From contig NC_072791.1 in NCBI RefSeq assembly GCF_028583425.1, forward strand, positions 197,446,311-197,510,310: a DNA stretch of 64,000 nucleotides. The letters run 5' to 3'. This document shows positions 55,136-64,000 of this stretch, in pieces (positions within the stretch are counted from its first letter, which is position 1; each line of letters starts with the position of its first letter). The notes under the pieces were generated by a model. The model worked only from the letters and a program-made list of their open reading frames with translations. It was not told where the DNA came from and searched no databases. A program made the position numbers and the translations under genes. This DNA comes from Eublepharis macularius. Lineage: Eukaryota > Chordata > Lepidosauria > Squamata > Eublepharidae.

Positions 55136-56355
55136 GTGTGTGTGTGTGGTGGTGGGGGGGTGTTGCAAAGCTTGTGGAAGTCATGCTAAAATATATTGAT
55201 CAGTTTTGTATTGCTGCTCATCATGTTGGATATCCCTCCAACTCAAAATGATAAAATTGGGGGAGGTGGGAATTGCTAGGAATTTGTTACTTTCAAAAAT
55301 GTATTTAATAAATTTTTGTGGGTCAGCTTTCCTTCATTAGATGTATGGTTACTTCTCATACTAAATGAGCTGGTGTCTGTGAAGATAAGAAAAGCTACAC
55401 AATAGCCCTCTCAGAGAAAGGCAAAGTTCTCTATATACTTCAAGGACTCCTCAGATGTGCATAAAAATACTGCTTTGTAAACCAACCAAAAGAAAGAAAG
55501 GGGGGGGGACCTTTAAAATGTCACGAGGCCTGAAAATGTTCCAGAAGGGATAGCTTGTTGGAAATAACAACGTGCCAGTTAAAAGGGAAAAGGAGGGAGA
55601 GGAAATTAGCCCATTCAAATCCCTGTGGGTTTAGAGAATCCTGGAGCGGGGAGATTTTGAAGCATAAGTGGGATTTTCAAATTATTCAGGAACGCTAGCT
55701 TTTTTTGAATAAGACATTAAGCCAAAAGACCAAACTATTGTGCTATGCTGAGCATAAGTGAATAAAAAAATTGACTAATGAATACCAGCTAATTACCAGA
55801 AAATCTGACCCTGTGAATACAAGACCCAAGCAACAACAAAGAGCCTATTTTTACTATCATTTGTTAACGGATATAAAAAGAGCAAAATGTTGATTGTATC
55901 CTTGCACTAGTCTGTATAATAGGCAAGTAATATATCTGGCTATAAAAGATAGCAAAAGGCAGTCGCTCGGAGGCAAAAATCCAAATCCCACTTGGCAGAG
56001 GCAGCAATATAAAATACAGGGAATGCAGCTTCTGTATTGTTGACTCCCCGTAACACCCTTAGATCCCTAACAAAAGGCTTAGTTGTATGTTTATAGGAAG
56101 GCTGACTGTGAAATGTATTGCAAAGGCATCACCTGTTTTAGAAAGATACACAAAAATCCAGCTTGTCTGAGATGGTTCCTTGGCACAAGACAAAAAGCAA
56201 GGTAGGGCTTGCTGAAATATGTTCAGGCTCTGGAATAGAACAAAGGACAGTTCATATCTGCAAAAACTAGCCAGTGTTTGCGAGGTCAACAAAGGCAACC
56301 TTGCGATTTAAACAGAAGGCCTAGTCCGATACAGGTTTACAGGGGACGTAATTTA
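55136..56355. other. No recognisable feature
   Basis: AT-rich, with a short TG and G tract near 55135-55160. No exon or repeat recognised. Confidence 0.4.
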
Positions 56356-56359
56356 TTAG

Positions 56360-57106
56360 TAGGCTTGCCATGTGCCTGCCTGTGGTGGCTGGCAAACTCC
56401 AAGTGCTTTGCCCCTCTGCCCACTGCCCACTGGCAATCGGCTGGAAGAAGCAGGCTTCCTGGTGGTCGCTTGCCGCTGGCAGGCAGCCTGGGCAAATGGA
56501 TGTGCATCTGCAATGACGTTGCTTCCAGTTACCCCAGGAGCAAAGGCATTGCATGCGGGTCAGTTTTTTAAGAATTGGCACCAAATGCTGTGTTTTGAGC
56601 CAATTCTTAAAGAATTGGCCCTCATGCCCTGTGTGATGATGTCACTTCTGGATAGGGTTGCCAGGTCCCTCTATCCTCTCAGTGGGAGGATAGGAGCCTG
56701 GAAGTTACCCTCGTGCTCCAGCAGCAGCGTGATGATGTCACTTCCAGAAGTGATGTCACTACACCAAGTGTGTGGCAACATCACTTCTGTAAGTGACATC
56801 ATTGCGCTGGCCATGGGAGCACTCCCATGCTCCAATTTGGCTGCTTTGGGGCCAAATCGGAGCGCAAGGATGTTCCCGGGGCCAGCGTGAGGGGTGGGAG
56901 CATGCGCACGGTGCATACTCCTGAGGTGCGTGCCAGTATCGGGTATGCTCCAGAAGGCTCAGCGATCGGTGGATAAGGGGGCAAATCCCTGGGAGTTTGC
57001 CCACCACCAGCAGGAACCTGGCAACTCTACTTCCAGAAGACTGCACGGTAAGTGCCCAAACCCCCCTCTCTCAACCTTCCAATGCCAGGAAGAGCTGACA
57101 TCTCTA
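56360..57106. mobile_element. hAT MITE with a second hAT MITE nested in it
   Basis: Outer element: TAGGCTTGCCATGTGCC start, GAGCTGACATCTCTA end, exact 8-bp duplication TTTATTAG (56352-56359, 57107-57114). Inner element 56653-57029: TAGGGTTGCCAGGTCC start, GGAACCTGGCAACTCTA end, flanked by CTTCTGGA / CTTCCAGA (two mismatches). Both belong to the same family. Confidence 0.75.
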
Positions 57107-57139
57107 TTTATTAGGACCAACTCAGCTGAAAAGTTAATG

Positions 57140-57310
57140 AATCATGAAAGGTTTGTTTAGAGTTGTATCACAACCTTCCTTCAGGAAGCTCAGGGCAGTA
57201 TACATGGTCTCTTTCCTGTGCTTTATCCTAACAACTCCGTGAGGGTGATTAGATTGAGAGGAGGTGACTGGTCCCAAAGGTCACTCAGTCAGCTTCTTAG
57301 CCACATCACG
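57140..57310 (-). mobile_element. SINE fragment (minus strand)
   Basis: 'TCAGGAAGCTCAGGGCAGTA', 'CTAACAACTCCGTGAGGGTG' and 'AGGTCACTCAGTCAGCTTCT' match the Sauria-SINE-like family on the minus strand. Confidence 0.5.
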
Positions 57311-58284
57311 TTGGCTTCCTTGATATCCTAGTCTTGTACAGAATTCACACATGCCAGGCATGTAGGCTCCAGGAAGTCAAGTTACAGAACTAGGAGAAGT
57401 TTGCCATTAATCCAGCTAGAAGTAGGTAAATGGCTCAAAACCAAACAGAGGTCATCATGATCCAAAGCAGGGAAAATGTTCTAGTAAACCAGCATCCTCC
57501 ACCAAATAACACATTGCTCAGACTGCAGAGTCAATCCTGAGGGTACAGCTTTATATAACAGGGATTGTCTGGGGAGGGAGGAGAGAATCAGCTGACTGAA
57601 TGCCCAGACAAAGCTGGTACTGTTGTTCAAATGGTACTGTTGTCCAAATGCCCTCAGAGCACAGAGCTTGGTCTATCCAGCTCAAAGCAGAAACAGAACC
57701 CTAGTGTGGCATTAAGTGCTGGAGAAGTCTGACTGTTGCTGATAGCTAGTTTAAGATCCACCCTCTTGAAAGGTCTGGAATGTAAACAAAGCAGAGCAAC
57801 GCAGATCCACCCTCTTCATAGTATATAGATGGTTCTCAAGGAGAAAGCATCTTGGTCTTTAGATGATGTGGCCATGTGTCCCAACAGAAGTAACCCATGA
57901 AGAAGCATCCACTCTAAAGAGGCATTCCTTCCCAAGAGAAGGAAGAATGCCTCTTCTGAGAATGGATATGGGCTCCTTGGATTAAATTTTTTTTTTAATG
58001 GACATTTGTTGCTGTTGTCAGTCATCATTTTCCAGAGTTATTGGGGGCTTCTTTTAAATCTACCAACAGATTTGTAATCGAATAATTGACTAATAATTGT
58101 CAATGCAATGCTAAACACCGTTATACCCTTCTTAAGGGCATTAAGATAATGGGCTTTTAATTAGAAAGATGTAACTCTGCTTAGGATTGCGCAGTAAATG
58201 TTGGAGTCCTACATTCTATTCCTGACTCTCTTTGCTGATTGACTTTCCAAGAAAAGGAAGCTGCCGACTCATCGGCAAGCTGGG
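57311..58284. other. No clear feature; one short palindromic-repeat piece
   Basis: 58110-58195 contains 'TGTAACTCTGCTTAGGATTG', a fragment of the same short repeat as at 38190. The rest is unassigned. Confidence 0.4.
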
Positions 58285-60080
58285 TTGGCTCCTGGTGCAG
58301 GACAAAGTGGAGGCGGGATGAAGTGTAGGAGGAGGAGCGTCCATCCAGCGCTGGGCCAGCCGCGTGGTCAGCGCCATGGAGCGGTGGGAACTTGGGAGCA
58401 CCGGATACTGCAGGGAGTTCTGAATTCGCTGGCGCCTACGACCAGGTGGGCTTACGGGGCAGCGGTCACGGCCTTCATGGCATTCTTCTCCAAACGGCCT
58501 AGTCGGACGGAGGGGGAAGTGCCGGAAGAGGCCTTGTTGGAATATCTGGCACAGATGGATGAAGCTGGATATGCACCCAAGACCATCAGGCTGCACGTGG
58601 CTGCTATTTCGTTCTTCTGCAAGGCAACAGGGCGGGTAGACCCAACGGGCAGCTTTCTGGCCTGCAGGGCCATAGCGGGCTGGGCCCGCCGGGAGCCTCC
58701 TCGCAGGGACGCCCGGCAGCCCATCACAGCTGACATGTTGCAGGTCATTTTGGAACAACTGGGCCTGATATGCCATTCATCATTCAAGGGCACACTATTC
58801 GAGGCGGCCTTCAGCCTTGCATTCTATGGGGCTTTCTGCGTTAGTGAATTGGCGGCAGCTTCAGCGGGGTATCAGTCCAACAGGGTGTTGGTGCAGGCAG
58901 ACATCTCGATCAGGGGTGGCATGTTAATCATCACGGTCCGGCAGTCCAAGCTGGGGCACCGAGCAACGGCTTTTCTGTTTCCATTTGGAAGCTATAACTG
59001 CTTTAGCTATTGATAAGAGTGTGAGGATTAAATTTATTCTAGCTTTTTGTATTGAAGGATCCTTCCAGTAGCTCAACATTACAACCTCTGGGGATTTGGG
59101 AACCATATAAGATGTGATTGACTCTATTTTCTTAATTATACTTTCCCCAAAATTTTGTATGTATTTGCAATCCCACCAACAATGCATGAATGTTCCCAAT
59201 TCACTGCATTGTTTCCGTGGGGTGGGGGCCCCTTGCCCAGTGCGGGCAGTCAGGGCATACCTGGACAGGCGCCCGGCCATACCCGGCCAACTCCTGGTGC
59301 ACGCCAATGGCAGACTGCTCACAAGGTACCAGTTCACAGCTGTCCTGAGAGCCAGCCTGCGAGCAGTAGGCCTCCCACCAGGCGAATACGGGTCCCACTC
59401 ATTCCGCATTGGGGTGGCAACCACAGCTGCCAAAGTGGGCTTGTCCGCTGATATGATAAAAATCATGGGCAGGTGGACTTCCAGAGCCTATTTGGGTTAT
59501 GTCAGGAAAGAATATACTAACGTTGTGTGATTCAGTTACAGGCACGGCATCCCCTGAGGAGAGACTGCGCAGAAGTTGACAATGGACGGCATGACAACGG
59601 GGCAGCTCAGTCAGGGGGATGTGAGTGGGCCCCCTGGGGGGCCCTGGCAGAGATCACCAGGGCCGTTGTGCCAGTCACCTTCGGGGGGCAGGGAGGAATT
59701 TTTCCCGCAAGGGGCCAGATTGGCCAAGGCCACTTGGAGTTTTCGCCTCCCTCTGGGCATCAAAGTCAGGGACCCCGGGGGTAAGGGGTGGATCCATCTT
59801 TTTGGTTGCAGCAGCTGGAGCGTTGGCTGGAGTCGGGCCTCTGGCCAGCCTCCTGTGGCGGTTTGAGGCATTGGGCTGGATCCCAATAGGGTGAGTGTGC
59901 CTGCGGGACTGCTCACCCTGACAGATCTGGAAGCAAGGGTCACCAGGCAGGGCCGGCGACGGAACAACATGTGCCGAGGTGCCAGCGGTAGGCTGGCGGG
60001 TGATGCATCGGTCGGCAGCCAGGCCTACAGTGCCAACGGGGATCCTGCCCAGATGCCAGGCCAATGCTCCATACAGCTGT
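58285..60080 (+). mobile_element. Fossil tyrosine-recombinase retroelement (DIRS/Ngaro-like)
   Basis: Translated pieces resemble the tyrosine recombinase of DIRS-type elements, which are LTR-retrotransposon kin: an N-terminal core-binding part at about 58390-58690 and the catalytic part, with a conserved SHSFRIG box, in 59220-59530. A GC-rich non-coding stretch with an AATAAA near 60085 follows. No reverse transcriptase or capsid part is seen. The copy is broken: it is split by an antisense L1 piece at about 58975-59215. A Crypton-type DNA element is a less likely alternative. Confidence 0.65.
58975..59215 (-). mobile_element. Short L1 ORF2 C-terminal fragment (minus strand)
   Basis: On the minus strand the translation has GTFMHCWWDCKYIQNF, then WKDPSIQKARINLILTLLSI, the signature of the L1 ORF2 C-terminus. 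It sits between the two recombinase halves of the fossil element, antisense to it. Confidence 0.8.
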
Positions 60081-60089
60081 AATCAATAA

Positions 60090-60530
60090 AGTTGTGGCCA
60101 TTTCTAACCCACACGAGTGTCTGGTGTGCTTACTTAGCCGCAACGCAGTCTGATATAGCACCTAGGTGGCAAAAGCATTCTGCATTTTCTGCACTGAATA
60201 GCATTTTCATCTGCCAAGACTTGTTGAATGGATATTGAATCAGCAATCCACATTGTGCTAAGCACTTGCCGTACTTTCTTAAGTGATTTCCATTTGCTTA
60301 AGAATTAATTTTGTGAGAGATACAGCATATATATGTATAGCGAGGGATACCATCAAGTAGATAGCAGGAAAAGTAGAATAACTGTGCATGAAGAGTATAA
60401 ATCAGACTAATATTAAGTTAAAAGGTAAATTGGGGTAAGCAGTATTAAGTCATCCACAGCCTCAGCAGTGCCTGTAAATGCATCTCTAATCACCACGGTG
60501 TAACGTTGGAAAGAAATGACACCTGTGGAG
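60090..60530. other. No recognisable feature
   Basis: AT-rich sequence with no exon or repeat recognised. Confidence 0.4.
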
Positions 60531-60534
60531 GTAG

Positions 60535-60745
60535 AGAGTGCCCTCAAGTCATAGCTGATTTATGGAAACCCCTGGTGGGATTTTCATGGCAAGAGACTAA
60601 CGGAGGTGGTTTGTCATCGCCTGTCTCTGCAACCACTGGTCTTCGTTAGAGCTCTCCCATCCCCTTTCTAACCAAGGCCGACCCTGCTTAGCTTCTGAGA
60701 TCTGACAAGATCAGGCTCTCCTGAGCTACCCAGGTCAGGGCATGA
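60535..60745 (-). mobile_element. 5S-rRNA-derived SINE, uninterrupted
   Basis: 'CCCTCAAGTCATAGCTGATT', 'GGCAAGAGACTAACGGAGGT', then the antisense 5S block CCGACCCTGCTTAGCTT and 'CTGAGATCTGACAAGATCAG', ending 'CCCAGGTCAGGGCATGACAC'. This copy serves as the unbroken reference for the SINE at 16160. Confidence 0.8.
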
Positions 60746-61263
60746 CACCTGTTTAGATAGAAATCTTATGAATTGGGTTAGGGAATTTTTGGGGTGCTCT
60801 ATTGTTTTCTATATGTGACTCTTGTGGTCTATGTTGATTAAAGAACTTGTGAATTAAACTATTTTTTTCTGTGTGCTTATCATTTCTCATTCCATCCTGT
60901 AGTTTGGTTGTATTAACAAAAGGCCTTGCTGTGTACAGTCAGTTTACACTCAGAGAACAAATAAAGGCTACATATGTTTCCTTCCTGCCCTGTTCTCAAC
61001 CTTGGGGATGTTCCTCCTTAGCAATGTAGAGATAACCATGGAGTCTTTCTGATACTTTATGTTACATGACCTGAAAGAAAACATAATCACGACCTGTCAA
61101 TCTATCATGTTCCGAACATCATGCGACATTCACTTGATTGTAGAGCTGCTTCGGCTTGTTCTCACGTTATCTAGGCTAGATGTGTTATAATATCCTGTGT
61201 GTGTTGCTTTGCAAATCATGATTGTGATCTTTATGCACTTGCAAATTCATCATTCATAACCAC
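60746..61263. other. No recognisable feature
   Basis: AT-rich intergenic DNA; no exon or repeat seen. Confidence 0.4.
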
Positions 61264-61520
61264 ACCATGGCCGTTTCCCCATGGACTAAAAGTAGCGCGA
61301 TACTCACGGAAGGCTGTCGGCTTCCTTGTGTGATTTTTGATGCCATCCTTGTCGGCTTCCTTGTGTGATTTTTGATGCCATCTGTTTACAAAATGCCACA
61401 AAAGTGCCATCATCACTGCCTGCCTCCATTTTGTAAACAGATGGCGTCAAAAATTGCGAGAGGAAGCCGGCAGCCTTCTGTGAGCATCGCACTATTTTTA
61501 GACCGTGGGGAAATGGCCCT
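61264..61520. mobile_element. Hairpin MITE with internal duplication
   Basis: CATGGCCGTTTCCCCATGG at the left and CCGTGGGGAAATGGCC at the right are inverted ends. Inner arms pair 'CAGATGGCGTCAAAAATTGC' with 'TTTTTGATGCCATCTG'. A block of about 35 bp (GTCGGCTTCCTTGTGTGATT...) is tandemly doubled at about 61316-61383 on the left side only. Confidence 0.7.
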
Positions 61521-62309
61521 TGTTTAGGACTGGTGCTTTGGTTTCATGTAGCCAAATCCTTTGAATGTTTATTTGGATGTAAGCCCCACTTAGTTCAATG
61601 GATTCTAAGTATATATTTCATACATATTCACATACTTGGGATATATTATGAACTCCTTGCAACAAAGAACCAGCCAGCACTGCTACTGTTTTGAAAAATG
61701 TATGGTTATCTTTAAATTTTGGTTTTAATGTCTTTTTACTTATTTTTGCAGGTTTCACTTTAATTTGTTTACTGGTTCTTGAGATGTATTATGTTGTCCT
61801 TGAAGTGAGCAAGATACGGATATGTTAATTATGTTTATACAGTAAACTACTGAAGAAGGCATTGTGCCGAAACATGTTTGGCATTATGTTTGTTCTCATT
61901 GTATGTGCGCAACTACCTTTGGTTCTTCAATTGTTTATAGATTAAATGATTGTGGGTATGTTTTGTGCACACCTTTGAATCAGTTTGAATTACCTATTGC
62001 ATGACACAATGCCTTTTATTTCCTGTTTTCTCTGTCTTTTTTGTTTTACCCTGGGTTCAAGAGGGGAACAAATAACTGGGGGAGAAAAACAAGTCATAAA
62101 AGGAAAGGTTGAGAGAAATTGTTATGTTTAGCCTGGAGAAGAGATGACCAAACAGAGACATGGTTGTACCAACTGCCATGAGATATTACATGTAGGAGTC
62201 AAAGGCTTGTTCTCTGCTGATCTAATGGACTTAAGTTGCAGGACAGTATATTTTCTGGCAAACAGGAGAAACGTCCTAATGGTAAAAGCAGTTTGACAAT
62301 AAAAAAGAT
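61521..62309. other. Mostly unassigned; contains a hammerhead-like motif
   Basis: 61570-61605 ('TGTAAGCCCCACTTAGTTCA') is a short palindromic-repeat piece. The motif at 61850-61880 is listed separately. No exon. Confidence 0.4.
61850..61880 (+). ncRNA. Hammerhead-like motif 2
   Basis: CTGAAGA, helix II GGCA/TGCC (3-nt loop), GAAAC, then ATGTT. The CUGANGA and GAAA core and helix II are intact. Helix III would be ACA/UGU without a loop, which works only as a minimal or dimeric form, with GUU as the cleavage triplet. Helix I is about three pairs. It could equally be a chance or non-catalytic repeat motif. Confidence 0.35.
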
Positions 62310-62660
62310 TGCCTATTTATTTTATTATTTATTTAAAACATTTATAGCCTGCCTTTCCCCCCTTGTGGGACTCATGGCAGCTTTACAATATAAACAGAAC
62401 AAAGAGAAATACATTAAAATCACAGTTTAAAATAATAAATTAAAAACACCAATGTATTAAAAAAAACTGGCTTAATGTCATCCTAAATAAAACAATCTTC
62501 AGCTGCCTCTCGAATATTGAGAGTAAGGGGGATCAAGTGCACTTCCCTAGGGAGATTGTTACATAATTATGGAGCCACCACTGAAAAGACTCTATCTTGT
62601 GTACTCACCAAATGAGCCTCTTTGGTTGATGGGACAGTCTGAGATAGGGCTGAGCTAAGG
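62310..62660 (-). mobile_element. LINE 3'-end fragment (minus strand)
   Basis: 'TTTATTTAAAACATTTATAG', 'CTGCCTTTCCCCCCTTGTGG', then 'GAGATTGTTACATAATTATG' and 'GAGCCACCACTGAAAAGACT' match a LINE 3' region read in reverse. 62655-62700 starts a GGTTGCCAGGT-type MITE end. Confidence 0.55.
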
Positions 62661-62699
62661 TTGCCAGGTGCGTACCTGGCAATCCCAGGAGGCTTGAAG

Positions 62700-63818
62700 A
62701 GTGAGGCACAGGAAGGGAAGCAACACACAACCCAGAAGTAACATGGCTGTATCTAGTGATGCTCTAGGAAATCCCCAGTCCCTTGGGGAAATTCGTATAG
62801 TGTTACTCAGCATGGTAATATCACCGCCTCTTATTGGTCCTGGGCAGTGGTGGGATACAGGAGCTGGGCAATCTGGCTTCCCTAGGCCAAACCACAGAAC
62901 ATGGAAGGGGGAAAGAACATTTTGGATCTGTACAGTGTCAGCTGAGAATGGCTCTCTGAATATCATTACTAGTTCTTTTGCCACACATTGTTATTGCCAA
63001 ACATTCTTTTCCTCAGCTGCTCTTAAATATTATGATAAAGCCTACAGATAAAGGTGGTTTCCCACCTGCTTATGACACAAGCATGGTCACTGTTTTTTAT
63101 TACTCCTTGTTCTATAGGCACACAGATCATTCATTCGATGTTGTTGTATAAACACGGTGGCATGTTTTTGCCAAGATGTCAGCAAAGTCAGGTTAAGCTA
63201 GGTTAGTGAGTGTAGGTGGGGGAAAAAGGAGGATGACCTATAGCACCTATTCAACTTTGCCAATCGATTAGCAGACTGAAGGTAAGAGACTATCAATATC
63301 AGTATACAAAGGACAGAGCAAAAGGACTCACCAAGATCACTGTGTCTGTTCAAAAATGTTAGGCAGTTCCTCGCATTGAAGAATGGCTTTCTGGGTAGCA
63401 ACATGATTGTAAGCATCAACACTTGAGAACAGGCATACTTGCCTTCCAACTCTCTCCCTGCTCCCCTTTCCACATTGCCTTGAATAATAATGAACTCTTA
63501 TTATACTGCGCACAGCTACCCTTTTCATGCTGAAGAATTTTACTGAGAAAGCAGCCAATGCCGAGCAGATGCATCTTGAAAACATTGGAGAGATATTGAG
63601 AAGGAGCTTGGAGTGATCTTTTCCAAAGCCTGTAATTCACAGACGCCATTAAGGTTATGCCAAAGTCTCTAACCGCCAATTTTATTTACAGTAAGACTAA
63701 ATGAAGCTGAGATGAGAAACAAAGCCTTCTTTCAAGGAGCCCAGTTGAAGGAAACATTGGACACAGTGGGTAGATGCATACACTGCTGTCACAATTTATT
63801 TACTGTCCTTACTTTCAG
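62700..63818. other. Upstream region of the second SDR gene
   Basis: No repeat clearly recognised apart from the MITE-like end at its left border. An acceptor (CTTACTTTCAG) ends at 63818, so a non-coding exon must lie further upstream if this gene is built like its neighbour. Confidence 0.4.
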
Positions 63819-63830
63819 ATGGAGAAATGA
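63819..63830 (+). promoter_or_regulatory. Minimal upstream ORF overlapping the start codon
   Basis: ATG GAG AAA TGA begins at the first base of the exon, and its TGA overlaps the main ATG as ATGA. If transcribed with this exon start, it could limit initiation or allow re-initiation. Confidence 0.4.
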
Positions 63831-64000
63831 CAGGATTTTTGACAATCACACTTTTGTTTATCATTGGCTGGTTCATCAGAGACAGTATAAAAGAGAAATG
63901 TCTGAGGGGAAAATATGTCTTGATCACTGGATGTTACAGTGGATTTGGCAATGCTCTGGCTGATCACCTTTGTAAGAGAGGATTCCACATTATTGCTGTG
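63827..64000 (+). CDS. Second SDR / retinol-dehydrogenase-like gene, first coding exon, cut by window end
   Basis: 58 codons are present: a hydrophobic N-terminus (MTGFLTITLLFIIGWFI), then GKYVLITGCYSGFGNALADHLCKRGFHIIAV. The TGxxxGxG cofactor motif is at residues 35-42 with Tyr where the upstream paralogue has Asp (TGCDSGFG). The N-terminal anchor followed by the cofactor motif matches exon 1 of the DHRS9-like gene 29 kb upstream, so these are tandem family members in the same orientation. The start follows a splice acceptor at 63817-63818. Whether it is DHRS9, RDH16 or another branch cannot be told from 58 residues. Confidence 0.8.
   Translation, partial: MTGFLTITLLFIIGWFIRDSIKEKCLRGKYVLITGCYSGFGNALADHLCKRGFHIIAV

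Noticed and set aside
58216-58793. Minus-strand frames of 113-186 codons
   Set aside because: Antisense shadows of the GC-rich fossil recombinase sequence.

Overview
This looks like vertebrate nuclear DNA, most likely from a squamate reptile (lizard or gecko). The evidence is spliced genes with GT/AG introns, sparse coding sequence, and repeat families I associate with squamates: L2- and CR1-like LINE ends, tRNA-derived SINEs, a SINE that carries an antisense 5S rRNA segment, and many short inverted-repeat transposons (MITEs). No bacterial-style genes are present. The species cannot be fixed from sequence alone.

Layout. 1-16 kb: intergenic DNA made of LINE and SINE debris, several hairpin MITEs, a 0.77-kb hAT element with target duplications, and one Penelope-like fragment with a hammerhead-ribozyme-like motif. 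16.8-28.85 kb: a 12,057-bp PIF/Harbinger DNA transposon that looks complete, inserted in a 5S-derived SINE that also holds a separate hAT MITE. 29-34 kb: SINEs, a MIR-like element and a palindrome-rich hAT MITE. 34.5-44.3 kb: a four-exon short-chain dehydrogenase/reductase gene very like DHRS9 (332 aa, open throughout). 44.3-63.8 kb: intergenic DNA with nested hAT MITEs, a 2.06-kb hAT element with an internal repeat array, CR1 and L2 pieces, and a fossil tyrosine-recombinase element split by an L1 piece. 63.8-64 kb: first coding exon of a second SDR of the retinol-dehydrogenase type, cut by the window end, so the locus is a tandem SDR cluster.

The main point of interest is the Harbinger element. 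It carries three multi-exon genes in which every inferred splice junction keeps frame: a 430-aa DDE transposase (plus strand), a 437-aa Myb/SANT-like plus coiled-coil protein (minus strand), and a second, different 242-aa Myb/SANT-like plus coiled-coil protein (plus strand). The two Myb-like genes diverge from a shared 668-bp promoter with three E2F-type and three CCAAT motifs. Harbingers usually carry one transposase and one Myb-like partner, so a two-partner version with a possible cell-cycle promoter deserves checking. Its ends are matching imperfect inverted repeats flanked by a CAG duplication rather than the usual TWA.

Most other open frames are shadows of GC-rich or palindromic MITEs.
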